This document shows positions 1 through 8,061 of a stretch of 64,000 nt of DNA, in pieces. Both the position numbers and the translations under genes were made by a program. Below the pieces are notes generated by a model. The model had not been told where the DNA came from. It saw only the letters and a list, made by a program, of their open reading frames with translations, and made no database searches. The stretch's first letter is position 1, and every line of letters starts with the position of its first letter. The stretch is from assembly GCF_001298105.1 (NCBI RefSeq), contig NZ_LGJH01000166.1, positions 1 to 64,000 of the forward strand, in the 5' to 3' direction. Source of the DNA: Novosphingobium sp. ST904. GTDB taxonomy: Bacteria; Pseudomonadota; Alphaproteobacteria; Sphingomonadales; Sphingomonadaceae.

Positions 1-2
1 CC

Positions 3-107
3 GTCCCCGATCTTTACCTCGAGGAGCAAGTTGCCCGTAGCTGGTGGCGACCGCTGCGAAACCGTGTGGTCCGCTGCGGTGAGAGGCCCTCTAAGTCCCG
101 CCCTTGA
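3..107 (+). other. Possible 3' end of an ORF entering from the left edge
   Basis: A frame open from the window edge ends at TGA 105-107 and would encode a basic tail finishing RCGERPSKSRP. It is too short to recognise, and 34 open codons are not unusual at this GC content. It may be a real C-terminus converging on the TauE gene, or chance. No RNA gene is recognised here. Confidence 0.2.
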
Positions 108-126
108 TTCGGTCAACACCCCTTTT

Positions 127-156
127 TCAAAAAAATGACACTTAATCAAAAAATGA
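127..156. repeat. AT-rich tandem direct repeat
   Basis: TCAAAAAAATGAC (127-139) is followed 18 bp later by TCAAAAAATGAC (145-156) in an AT-rich stretch inside otherwise GC-rich DNA. Function unknown; it could be a promoter/UP-element region or a protein-binding site. Confidence 0.5.
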
Positions 157-213
157 CGGGTTTCAGCCATTCCCGCCTCGGCATCCGGTAGCGCTTTGCT
201 CCAGATGCGACTT

Positions 214-245
214 GGGCCGAGGCGAAAGATGATTCGCCCCGGCCC
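214..245 (-). terminator. Hairpin downstream of the TauE/SafE gene
   Basis: GGGCCGAGGCGAA (214-226) pairs with TTCGCCCCGGCCC (233-245) with one mismatch. The stem sits about 30 bp past the TauE/SafE stop. There is no clear T run on the minus strand, so it is a weak intrinsic terminator or an mRNA-stabilising hairpin. Confidence 0.35.
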
Positions 246-275
246 AAATGTGCCTGATTTATCCCGATCAGCGCC

Positions 276-1058
276 TCAAAGGCCGGGAATCAGGTTCCAT
301 GCCTTCGCAATACTGAAAACGCTGGAGGCAATCAGAACGAGCGAGACTGCGAACAGCAAAGTTCGCGGCGGAACCCGCTTGGCCAACAGCGCGCCGAACG
401 GCGCTGCGATCACGCCCCCTATGATCATCCCGATCGTCACCCCGCTGAAGGCACTGAACCCCAGCGCACCGATAAAGGAGATGGAGATCGACAGGGACAA
501 AAGGAACTCCGCCGTGTTCACCGTGCCAATCACCTTGGCCGGATCTCCGCCCTGAATCAGCAGGTTCGAAGTGACGACGGGGCCCCAGCCCCCTCCACCG
601 GCCGCATCGAGGAAGCCGCCGGTGAGCGCCAGTGGGCGGGTCATCCGGGGGTCCTCGAAACGCGGCTTCGACATGCGGATCGCCTTGACCAGCAGATAGA
701 AGCCGATGCCCGTGAGATAGAGCATGATGTAGGGCCTCGCGACCGAGGCATCGATGTTGGACAGGAAGTAGGCTCCGAGTACGCCCCCCGCCACGCCGAA
801 GGGAACCAGCCGCTTGAACAGCCCCCAATCGACGTTGCGGTGAACGATGTGACTCGCGCCGGAAGCACCCGTCGTGAATATCTCCACGAGATGCGTACTG
901 GCCGAAGCCGCCGCCGGCGCGACTCCCAGGACGCTGACCAGCATCGTCTGGGAAATCACACCGAAAGCCATGCCCAAGGCGCCGTCGATGACTTGCGCCG
1001 CGAACCCGACGACCACGAAGGGCAGGATATCGCCCAGGCTTAATCCAAGATCGAACAT
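276..1058 (-). CDS. TauE/SafE-family sulfite/anion exporter
   Basis: A 260-residue polytopic inner-membrane protein with about eight hydrophobic segments. It carries the glycine-rich N-terminal repeat typical of the TauE/SafE family (FAAQVIDGALGMAFGV near residues 19-34) and a second GG-rich repeat (LTGGFLDAAGGGGWGP) near the middle. Family members move sulfite, sulfoacetate or related organosulfur anions, although many are uncharacterised. It follows the TonB receptor by 34 bp on the same strand, and a YezD-like gene lies further upstream. Sulfite export or sulfur balancing after desulfonation is therefore the best inference. The exact substrate cannot be read from sequence. Confidence 0.85.
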   Translation of the reverse strand: MFDLGLSLGDILPFVVVGFAAQVIDGALGMAFGVISQTMLVSVLGVAPAAASASTHLVEIFTTGASGASHIVHRNVDWGLFKRLVPFGVAGGVLGAYFLSNIDASVARPYIMLYLTGIGFYLLVKAIRMSKPRFEDPRMTRPLALTGGFLDAAGGGGWGPVVTSNLLIQGGDPAKVIGTVNTAEFLLSLSISISFIGALGFSAFSGVTIGMIIGGVIAAPFGALLAKRVPPRTLLFAVSLVLIASSVFSIAKAWNLIPGL

Positions 1059-1092
1059 GAGGTTGTCCTCCCTGTTCCGTGAATGACGGAGA

Positions 1093-3651
1093 TCAGAAGC
1101 TGTACCGGACGGTCATGCCCCAGGTACGCGGATCACCGGGAAGCCCCGCGATCAGGCCGGTGTTGCCGGGACCGACGAAGAGCTGGTCGAAGTAGTTCTG
1201 GTCGAAAGCGTTGCGAACCCAGCCGTAGATATCGAAGCCGCTGTCAGCCCGGAAGCCGAGACGGAAGTTCGAAAGGCTGTACCCATCGATCCAGGTGTAG
1301 GCCGAAGGAGACGGATTCGACGAGAAGTTCGAACGATAGCTGCCGTCGTAGCCGAAGTAGACTTCGCCCTCCTTCCCAAGCAGGGAGACCGGGTTGTTGA
1401 TCTCCGCGCCGAACGAGAACGACCACTTCGAAACACCAGGCAGGCGTTGGCCCGAAATGTCGCAGTTCTGGGGGCTGAGCGAGTTCGGCACGCCGGCGGC
1501 GCCCGGCGTCTGGCCGGTGATGACAGCCGTACCGCCCGAAAGTTCCGGCGGGCACGGCGCATCAGTGAACTTGCGATAGGTCGCGTCGGTATAGGCGCCG
1601 TTGACGTAGGCGTTGAAACGCTCGCTCGGACGGACCGAGAAGTCCCACTCGACGCCCTGCGAGCGAACCTTCTGCGCATTGGCGAGATAGCCACGCAGCA
1701 CGCCATACTGGCCGTTGGTAACGTTGGCCTGATAATTGCCGATGTCGGTACGGAAGATCGAAAGGTTCAGAGTAGCCCGGCGGTCCCAGAACTGGGTCTT
1801 GATGCCGGCCTCGTAGTTATGAACCGATTCCGGCTTCACCGTGGCCGAGGCGAGAATCGGGTTGTTCTGAAGGTCGACCGGCACGCCGTTCTGGTTGATA
1901 CCGCCCGACTTGAAGCTCTTTGCGTAAGTTGCATAGAACAGCACGTCCGGCGTGATCTTGTAGCTTGCGTTGAAATCGTAGCTGAAGTTCCAGTCGCTGA
2001 ATTCGGGCGAGATTTCCTGCGGGGTGTAGATCGCCAACTGCGCGGTCTGGCGCGGCGTATAGGACGCCTGACCGAGCAGCAATTCATTGCCCTGTCCGTC
2101 AAAGACGCGGCGCTGGTAGTAGCCTTCCTTCTTGTCGTAATTCAGGCGCACGCCGGGCTGGAGCGTCAGTTCCGGCGTAAGATGCCAGCTCAACTGGCCG
2201 AACAGCGCAGCGCTGGTGTTCTTGAGATACTGCGTGTTGTAGGCAACCAGGCCGTTCAGCACGGAAGGATCGCAGGCGAGCTGGTTCGACGTCGTGGGGC
2301 CGCAGCCCGATGAGCCCGGCGGGACGACGGAGTCGTTGCCCGGATTGATGCTCCAGCGGCTGGCGGCGGCGCCTTGCGCTTCGGTGCCCTGCGTATCGAT
2401 GCGCTGGTAGAAGCCGAAGGCACCGACGACGAAGTCGATCTTGTCACTGCTGTAGTTGTAGCGCAGTTCCTGCGTATACTGGTCCTGCTGCGAGGGGTTC
2501 TGCGACAGGGAGACGATCGGCAGGCCGGTGAAGTCACGGTCGTTGGACGGATCCCAGTCCCAGAAACGCCAGGCGGTGACCGAGGTCAGTTCGCCCGCGC
2601 CGAGATTCCACTTCACGCGCAGCGATGCGCCGCCGATCTTGTTCTTCGCCTTCAGCGGCGTGTCGAGATCGGTAAGACGATCGAAGGGATCGGTGCTGGG
2701 CGGTGCATAGCCCTGCGCCGCGGCGAGCGCGGCGAACTGGCGGTTGAGCGCACGCTGGGTCGTACCGGTGCGGACGTAGACCGAACCGCAGCAGTTCGCA
2801 TCCTGCGTGCTGAAATCCCCTGCAAGCGTGATCGCCAGCGTGTCGGTCGGCTTCCAGAGCAACTGGCCGCGCAGGCCGAGGTTGTCCTGGCTCTGAATCC
2901 ACTGGTTGGTCGTCACATTGTAGATCGTGCCGCGACGGTCAGTCGAGGAGATGGCAACGCGTGCCGCCAGCTTGTCCGTCAGCGGACCGGAAATAGCGGC
3001 CTTGGCCTGCTTGAAGTTGTAGTTGCCGATCGAGACTTCGGCCTTGCCTTCGAAGTCGAAGGTGGGCTGGTTCGTCGTGATGTTGATCGCGCCGGCCGTG
3101 GTGTTCTTTCCGTAGAGCGTACCTTGCGGCCCGCGCAGCACTTCGATCTGGGCGACGTCGAGGAAATCGAACGTGGCCGAGGCGACGCGCGAGTTGTAGA
3201 CGTCGTCGATGTAGATACCGACGCCCTGTTCGATACCGTCATTGGTAAGGCCGAACGGCACCCCGAGACCGCGAATGTTGACCGCCGTGTTGCGCGGGTT
3301 CGAGGAATAGAACTGCAGTGTAGGCGTGAGCTGCTGGAGGCGGCCGACGTTGAACGAGCCGGTGGAGTCGATATGCTCGCCGCCCACCACGGAGATCGCC
3401 AAAGGCACTTCCTGGCTCGATTCCTGACGGCGACGTGCCGTCACGAGGATCTCACCGCCGCGATCGTGGGCGCCCGTGCCCACCGAGGTCGGCGGTCCCT
3501 CTTCGGTGCCGTCGGCATTGACCGATGTCGTCGTCGCCACCGGTTCCGCGGCTTCCTCGGCCAATGCGGGCGTCGCGGCCAGCATGAGCGTGAACGATAG
3601 GCAAGCGAGTGGAAGCGGGGCCGGAAGCGGCCCGCGAATAAACTTTCTCAT
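1093..3651 (-). CDS. TonB-dependent outer-membrane receptor (probable sulfur-compound receptor)
   Basis: About 852 residues. ATG at 3651 is preceded by AAGGGGG, a better start than an upstream in-frame ATG at 3684. A signal peptide ends near ALAEE. The plug begins around GEILVTARRRQESSQEVPLA, followed by VEVLRGPQGTLYGKNTTAGAINI typical of the plug/barrel hinge, and the barrel ends in the aromatic C-terminal signature VRYSF. It imports a ligand across the outer membrane using TonB-ExbBD energy. Co-orientation with yezD-like and TauE/SafE genes suggests an organosulfur ligand such as a sulfonate or sulfate ester. That is inference from context only. Confidence 0.92.
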   Translation of the reverse strand: MRKFIRGPLPAPLPLACLSFTLMLAATPALAEEAAEPVATTTSVNADGTEEGPPTSVGTGAHDRGGEILVTARRRQESSQEVPLAISVVGGEHIDSTGSFNVGRLQQLTPTLQFYSSNPRNTAVNIRGLGVPFGLTNDGIEQGVGIYIDDVYNSRVASATFDFLDVAQIEVLRGPQGTLYGKNTTAGAINITTNQPTFDFEGKAEVSIGNYNFKQAKAAISGPLTDKLAARVAISSTDRRGTIYNVTTNQWIQSQDNLGLRGQLLWKPTDTLAITLAGDFSTQDANCCGSVYVRTGTTQRALNRQFAALAAAQGYAPPSTDPFDRLTDLDTPLKAKNKIGGASLRVKWNLGAGELTSVTAWRFWDWDPSNDRDFTGLPIVSLSQNPSQQDQYTQELRYNYSSDKIDFVVGAFGFYQRIDTQGTEAQGAAASRWSINPGNDSVVPPGSSGCGPTTSNQLACDPSVLNGLVAYNTQYLKNTSAALFGQLSWHLTPELTLQPGVRLNYDKKEGYYQRRVFDGQGNELLLGQASYTPRQTAQLAIYTPQEISPEFSDWNFSYDFNASYKITPDVLFYATYAKSFKSGGINQNGVPVDLQNNPILASATVKPESVHNYEAGIKTQFWDRRATLNLSIFRTDIGNYQANVTNGQYGVLRGYLANAQKVRSQGVEWDFSVRPSERFNAYVNGAYTDATYRKFTDAPCPPELSGGTAVITGQTPGAAGVPNSLSPQNCDISGQRLPGVSKWSFSFGAEINNPVSLLGKEGEVYFGYDGSYRSNFSSNPSPSAYTWIDGYSLSNFRLGFRADSGFDIYGWVRNAFDQNYFDQLFVGPGNTGLIAGLPGDPRTWGMTVRYSF

Positions 3652-3737
3652 GAAGTCCCCCTTATGTTTTTCGAAGGGCCTCACATCCGGCGGTCCGGTC
3701 TGCGCGGCAGGCTGTCAGGTTCCGGTGAAGCGCACGC

Positions 3738-3938
3738 CTACGAGGCGAAGCGCCGCCGTTCAGTGATGTCCAGCTGAACGAGCTTTCCATCGTGGACTGT
3801 CAGTTGGATGACGCCGTAGCGCATCTGATCCAGGGCATCGGCGACTACCTGAAGAGGTGCCGCCTTGGGATTTGTGCCCTCTGAATCCCTGGAGAGGTGC
3901 AGTCCCGATCGCTGGTTGTCCGATGACGGTTGAGACAT
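3738..3938 (-). CDS. YezD-family (DUF2292) small protein
   Basis: A 66-residue protein beginning MSQPSSDNQ. The conserved core ALDQMRYGVIQLTVHDGKLV followed by QLDITERRRF is the YezD/DUF2292 signature. The family recurs beside sulfate, sulfonate and cysteine-uptake genes in many bacteria; its biochemical role is unknown. A longer reading from 3995 would run into the promoter at 3983-4011, so ATG 3938 is preferred. It is the first gene of the presumed yezD-TonB receptor-TauE transcription unit (86 bp, then 34 bp gaps), which supports assignment of that unit to sulfur metabolism. Confidence 0.7.
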   Translation of the reverse strand: MSQPSSDNQRSGLHLSRDSEGTNPKAAPLQVVADALDQMRYGVIQLTVHDGKLVQLDITERRRFAS

Positions 3939-3982
3939 TGCGAATCTTCCTCCGAGCGCGGCTTTATCCTGCCGCCGTCCGC

Positions 3983-4011
3983 ACTCTATTCTCAACTTAA
4001 TAAGTTGACAA
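3983..4011 (-). promoter_or_regulatory. Sigma70-type promoter for the yezD-TonB-TauE unit
   Basis: On the minus strand TTGTCA (4006-4011) is separated by exactly 17 bp from TAGAGT (3983-3988). This is 5/6 and 4/6 to consensus, about 45 bp upstream of the yezD-like ATG. Confidence 0.5.
3992..4008. promoter_or_regulatory. 17-bp perfect palindrome, probable operator
   Basis: TCAACTTA-A-TAAGTTGA is a perfect inverted repeat occupying the promoter spacer and overlapping the -35 hexamer. A bound repressor would occlude RNA polymerase. The Rrf2-family gene immediately upstream (4210-4650) is the natural candidate binder; this is inference. Confidence 0.55.
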
Positions 4012-4209
4012 TACGTCTACCCGAAAGTTTCTCGTTTTCACGCCAAAGCAAAATCTATTTACGCCGAAGCGATGAATGGCTCCCCCCTTTGAACAGGATG
4101 GCAAATAGGGATCGCAGCCATCGACCGCCCGGCTATCCGGACGGTATCGCTTGAGAAAAATATAAATAAAATGGATACTTACTTGCCGCGCGGGGCGGTG
4201 CTTCCGCGC

Positions 4210-4650
4210 TTAGACGTCTTCGTCGATCTGCGCGGGAACGGGGTCGATCCGGTCAGAAAGACGCACGCCGTCAAGCAGTTCAGCGGTGCGATCACGCACT
4301 TCCAGCATCAAGGCACGAGTGCGACATTCACCTTCTTCAAGGCAATTCTTGCACTTTTCGTGCGCGAAACGACTGGCGCAGGGCACGAGTGCGAGCGATC
4401 CGCGCATCAGGCGAATGAGATCGCCATAAGTGATGTCGATCGGGGAGACCGCAAGCCGGTAGCCGCCATCCTTGCCTCGCTGGGAATCGACAATGCCGAA
4501 CCGGGTCAGTTCAGACAGGATCGTCGTCAGGAATTTGGCGGGAATGTTCTGTGCTTCGGCGATCTGCGCGAGTTGAATCGGACCTTGCCCGTAGTTGTCG
4601 GCAAGATGCTGCATGGCGCGGATGGCGTATCGGGTTTTCTGCGAAAGCAC
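4210..4650 (-). CDS. Rrf2-family transcriptional regulator
   Basis: About 146 residues from a GTG start (VLSQKTRYAIRAMQHLAD), the standard Rrf2 N-terminus; an upstream ATG at 4686 would add 12 atypical residues. It has a winged-helix DNA-binding domain (IAEAQNIPAKFLTTILSEL, then GKDGGYRLA wing) and a C-terminal cysteine cluster CASRFAHEKCKNCLEEGEC, which could hold an Fe-S cluster as in IscR/NsrR or sense thiols or sulfide. It lies upstream of and co-oriented with the sulfur-uptake unit, whose promoter carries a palindrome. By analogy with CymR it may repress sulfur acquisition genes when reduced sulfur is ample. Confidence 0.85.
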   Translation of the reverse strand: MLSQKTRYAIRAMQHLADNYGQGPIQLAQIAEAQNIPAKFLTTILSELTRFGIVDSQRGKDGGYRLAVSPIDITYGDLIRLMRGSLALVPCASRFAHEKCKNCLEEGECRTRALMLEVRDRTAELLDGVRLSDRIDPVPAQIDEDV

Positions 4651-4745
4651 GTTCCCGTCATGCAGCAGCGCAAGAGCCGATGGCAAGGCCGTTAAGCCGT
4701 GATTTCACAGATTGTCAGCCTTTTTGGTTGGCAAGGCAAAATGGC

Positions 4746-4760
4746 GCCTCCGCCGGAGGC
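4746..4760 (-). terminator. Short hairpin after the membrane-protein gene
   Basis: GCCTCC (4746-4751) and GGAGGC (4755-4760) form a tight stem. On the minus strand it is followed within a few bases by ATTTT. It lies 33 bp past the stop of the 4794-5288 gene, so it is a weak intrinsic terminator. Confidence 0.35.
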
Positions 4761-4793
4761 CGGTTCAGGCGGAGGCAGGTGTCGAAACAGGGT

Positions 4794-5288
4794 TCAGGCG
4801 GCTGTCCGGCGGGCGACCGAGAAAGTACGGATGCCCAGTGCGATCATGGCGGCAAGCGTCGCGAGTTGTGCTGCGAGAAATGGAGTCTCGGTCCCTTGGG
4901 GAGCGAGAGCATGAAGCGACGGCACTTTCAGGAAGGCCTGTGTCACGAAGGCCAGCAGGTTGAGGTAAAGCGCCAGGCTCGCGCTCACTGCATAGATCGC
5001 CCTCGCGCGGCCCTTCAGCCGGTAACGGTAGACCGCAATGAAGGCGACTGCGAGAACCGGGGTCGAGACGATTCCGGTAATGAGCGCCGGCGTAATCGCG
5101 CGGATCGGAAACAGGAAACCGGTGATCGTCGTCGCCGCCGTAGTGACGAGAAAGAGCCCGGTGAGGAACCGCACTCTCACGCGGCCCGATGCGAAGGCCA
5201 GCATGACCACGATCCCGGTCGCGATCGCTACCAGGCTGATCGCGACATGGAGTGCGGTGAACTGGGCGATATCGAGACCAAGGATCAT
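4794..5288 (-). CDS. Small integral membrane protein, unknown function
   Basis: 164 residues with four or five hydrophobic helices (LHVAISLVAIATGIVVMLAF, FLTGLFLVTTAATTITGFLF, and others) and short hydrophilic connections. No catalytic motif is recognised. It starts 11 bp after the SDR gene stop and is probably co-transcribed with it. The pair is divergent from an AraC/GlxA-type regulator. The gene is real by position and hydropathy, but no function can be assigned. Confidence 0.7.
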   Translation of the reverse strand: MILGLDIAQFTALHVAISLVAIATGIVVMLAFASGRVRVRFLTGLFLVTTAATTITGFLFPIRAITPALITGIVSTPVLAVAFIAVYRYRLKGRARAIYAVSASLALYLNLLAFVTQAFLKVPSLHALAPQGTETPFLAAQLATLAAMIALGIRTFSVARRTAA

Positions 5289-5299
5289 GACACGCCCCC

Positions 5300-6092
5300 T
5301 CAGTTGGCCGCCACCGCGCCGTAGCGCAGCGCGGGTGTTGCAAGCGAAAGGTTGGGACGCATCGCGATGCGCGCCGCCAGATAAGCTTCATACTGCGCCA
5401 TGTCGGGCAGCGCCGGGATGGTCACCGCTTCTCCCATGTCGAGACCGGCGAGCGCGGCATCGACCATGTCTTGCGCTTCCATAGACCATGTGCGCGGGAA
5501 GCGTCGCCATCTTCTCATCGGTCCAGATCGCGGTGCGAGTGATCCCCGGCAGCACCGCCTGGACGCGAACGCCCTTGGGGCCAAGTTCGGCGGCGAGCGC
5601 TTCGCTAAATGCCAGCACATAGGCCTTCGTGGCGGGATAGACCGCCGTGAAGGCATCCGGCATCAGCGCCGTGACGGAAGTGATGTTGACGATGGTCCCC
5701 TCTCCCGCCGCAGCCAACCGGGGCGCGATCGCCGCCGAAAGGCGGGTTACGGCGCGGATGTTGAGGTTGATCATGCCCGAAAGATAGTCGGGGTCGGCTT
5801 CGACGATCGAGCCTTCGTTGGCGATGCCCGCATTATTGACGAGGCCCACGATCGCATCGTCGGCGCGCAGCCGCTGTTCCACGTGCAACAGATCCTCGGC
5901 CACCGCGAGATCGGCAGCGATCACTTCCACCGCGACGCCGGTTTCCGCCTCGAGCCGCGCGGCGAGATCGGCCAGCCTGTCCTTGCGGCGAGCGACGAGG
6001 ATCAGGTCATGCCCGCGACGGGCCAGACGGTCGGCATAGAGCGCGCCGATGCCATCGGAAGCGCCGGTAACGAGGTAGGTGTTCTTGCTCAT
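5300..6092 (-). CDS. Short-chain dehydrogenase/reductase (SDR), read through a frameshift
   Basis: Classical SDR of about 263 residues once a shift near 5483 is corrected. It has the N-terminal Rossmann motif TGASDGIGALYADRLA (TGxxxGIG), NNAG (LVNNAGIANEG), catalytic Ser in NITSV and YxxxK (YPATK). The main frame loses the family-typical end after LPAHMV. The other frame restores MEAQDMVDAALAGLDMGEAV, indicating one extra base. The protein is an NAD(P)(H)-dependent oxidoreductase of unknown substrate, probably controlled by the divergent AraC-type regulator 140 bp away. Confidence 0.85.
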
Positions 6093-6233
6093 CGTACTTC
6101 TCCTGGGCTTTTATTGCTTTCGGGGTCGGCGTCTTTGCGCCGGGCACGATTGGAGATAGGCTTTGCCGTCCCGTTCGGGGCGCGGCGCTTGCGACATTGA
6201 GCAGGCCAAAACCGACAAAGGATGTTCGCGACG

Positions 6234-7033
6234 ATGAAACCGACTTCGCGGCCTGAACTGGAAGTTGGCCTCTTACTCTACCACGGCTGCCAGATGGCGA
6301 TGATCCATGGAATTACGGACCTCTTCGCCATAGCTTCCCACTTCTCCACCGGGCGCGGCGCCACGCTGGCCTCCAGCTGCGGCGGCGCCTTCATCCTCGC
6401 CGCAACCGGGCTTCTCGATGGCCGTCCGGCAACCACGCACTGGCTTTTCGCGCAGGACTTCCGGGAGCGGTTCCCCAAGGTTCTCGTAGAACCTGACAAG
6501 ATCGTGATCGAGGACGGTGACATCATCACCGGAGGCGGACTCATGGCCTGGACCGATCTGGGCGTGCGGCTGGTTGACCGCCTGCTTGGCCCGACCGTCA
6601 TGATCGAAACCGCGAAGTTCCTGCTCGTCGATCCCGCCGGGCGCGAACAGCGGCACTATTCCAGCTTCGCGCCGAAACTCACGCATGGCGACGAGGCGAT
6701 CCTGAAGGTGCAGCACTGGTTGCAGTCCCGCGGCGGCCGGCGGCCAGCGTGGCCGAAATGGCGGATATGGCCGGGCTTGAGGAACGCACGCTCCAGCGCC
6801 GTTTCAAGAGCGCGACCGGGATGAAGCCCACCGAATACGTCCAGCACTTGCGCATCGGCAAGGCGCGCGAACTGCTGGAATTCACCCGGCGCTCGATCGA
6901 CCAGATCGCCTGGTCGGTGGGCTATGAGGACGCCACCGCGTTTCGCCGCGTGTTCAGCCGGATACTTGGCCTGACTCCCGGCGACTATCGGGCTCGCTTT
7001 CACAGTGGAGCGGAACTGGCGGTGGCAGCCTGA
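6234..7033 (+). CDS. GlxA-like AraC-family regulator, frameshifted and internally shortened
   Basis: The N-terminal DJ-1/PfpI-like domain (LEVGLLLYHGCQMA, nucleophile-elbow-like SSCGGAFILAATGLLDGR, then TTHW) is followed by an AraC DNA-binding domain (VAEMADMAGLEERTLQRRF and RSIDQIAWSVGYED). The two halves are in different frames, rejoined by restoring one C near 6737. An ATG at 6222 overlaps the AAAGGA ribosome site, so 6234 is preferred. Compared with family members, the stretch between DLFAIA and GATLAS is only about 10 residues instead of roughly 75. That suggests a real in-frame deletion in the sensory domain. It is divergent from the SDR gene, its likely target. Confidence 0.75.
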
Positions 7034-7034
7034 T

Positions 7035-8030
7035 TCACGCCGGAGAAAGCGCCTCGTCGCCCTTCCCCTCTTCGGCCTTGGCGGCGAGCCTTCGGGCGAG
7101 AACGGCGCAGACCATCAGCTGGATCTGGTGGAAGAACATCAGCGGCAGGATGATCGCGCCGACCTGCGCGGCGGGAAACAGCACGCCTGCCAGCGGCACG
7201 CCGGTCGCCAGGCTCTTTTTCGAGCCGCAGAACAGGATGACGATGCGGTCTTCGTGATTGAAGCCCAGCAGCCTGCCCAGCACATTTCCCAGCACCATCA
7301 CGAGCGCCAGAATCCCAAGCGAAAGCGCCGCGATGAGCGCCAGTTCGGAAAGCGTCACCTTCTGCCACAGTCCCTCGAGCACGGCGGCCCCGAACGCGGT
7401 ATAGACCACCAGCAGGATAGAACCGCGATCCGTATAGCCCAGCAGCTTCTTGTGCCGTTGGACGAAGCCCCCGATCCACGGCCGCAGCAGGTGTCCCGCC
7501 ACGAACGGCAGCAGCAGCTGGAGCGAGATCGTGACGATCGGATCGGTCGAGAAGCCCTGCGCCTTGCCGGTGATGAGCAGCGCGGTGAGCACCGGGGTCA
7601 GGAAAATGCCTGCAAGGTTCGAGAACGAGGCGCTGCACACCGCCGCCGCCACGTTGCCGCCCGCAATCGCGGTGAAGGCGATCGAACTCTGCACCGTCGA
7701 GGGCAGCAGGGTCAGGAACAGCACCCCGGTTGCCAGCGAGGGTTCGAGGCCCGGAATGGCGCTCACGCCAAGGCCGATCAGCGGGAACAGCACGAAAGTC
7801 AGGCAGGCCACCGTCAGGTGCAGCTTCCACGCCCGCGCCCCGTCGAGGATAGCCTCGCGCGAGAGCTTGGCGCCATGCAGGAAGAACAGCAGCGCGATCC
7901 CCGCATCGGCCACCCCGCCCGCCACATCCGCCCAGACCCCGCGCGCCGGAAGCACTGAGGCCAGCCCCACCGTCGAGACCAGCAGGAGAAGATACGGGTC
8001 GATGTTCAGGCGCGAAAGCAGGCGATTCAT
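7035..8030 (-). CDS. SBF-like / bile acid:sodium symporter-family transporter
   Basis: 331 residues from ATG 8030 (MNRLLSRLNIDPYLL, with AGGA upstream). Nine or ten membrane helices; includes ALLFFLHGAKLS, LLPSTVQSSIAFT and FCGSKKSLATGVPLA, hallmarks of the YfeH/SBF-like (PF13593) branch of the bile-acid/sodium symporter superfamily. It probably moves an organic anion across the inner membrane; substrate unknown. It lies 31 bp behind the aldo/keto reductase on the same strand and converges with the AraC-type gene with a single base between stops. Confidence 0.85.
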   Translation of the reverse strand: MNRLLSRLNIDPYLLLLVSTVGLASVLPARGVWADVAGGVADAGIALLFFLHGAKLSREAILDGARAWKLHLTVACLTFVLFPLIGLGVSAIPGLEPSLATGVLFLTLLPSTVQSSIAFTAIAGGNVAAAVCSASFSNLAGIFLTPVLTALLITGKAQGFSTDPIVTISLQLLLPFVAGHLLRPWIGGFVQRHKKLLGYTDRGSILLVVYTAFGAAVLEGLWQKVTLSELALIAALSLGILALVMVLGNVLGRLLGFNHEDRIVILFCGSKKSLATGVPLAGVLFPAAQVGAIILPLMFFHQIQLMVCAVLARRLAAKAEEGKGDEALSPA

Positions 8031-8061
8031 GGAGAGTCCTGATCGAGGGAAAAGAAGGAAA

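Noticed and set aside
3738-3995. Longer YezD-like reading from 3995
   Set aside because: It would begin inside the promoter and palindrome; residues before MSQPSS are not family-like.
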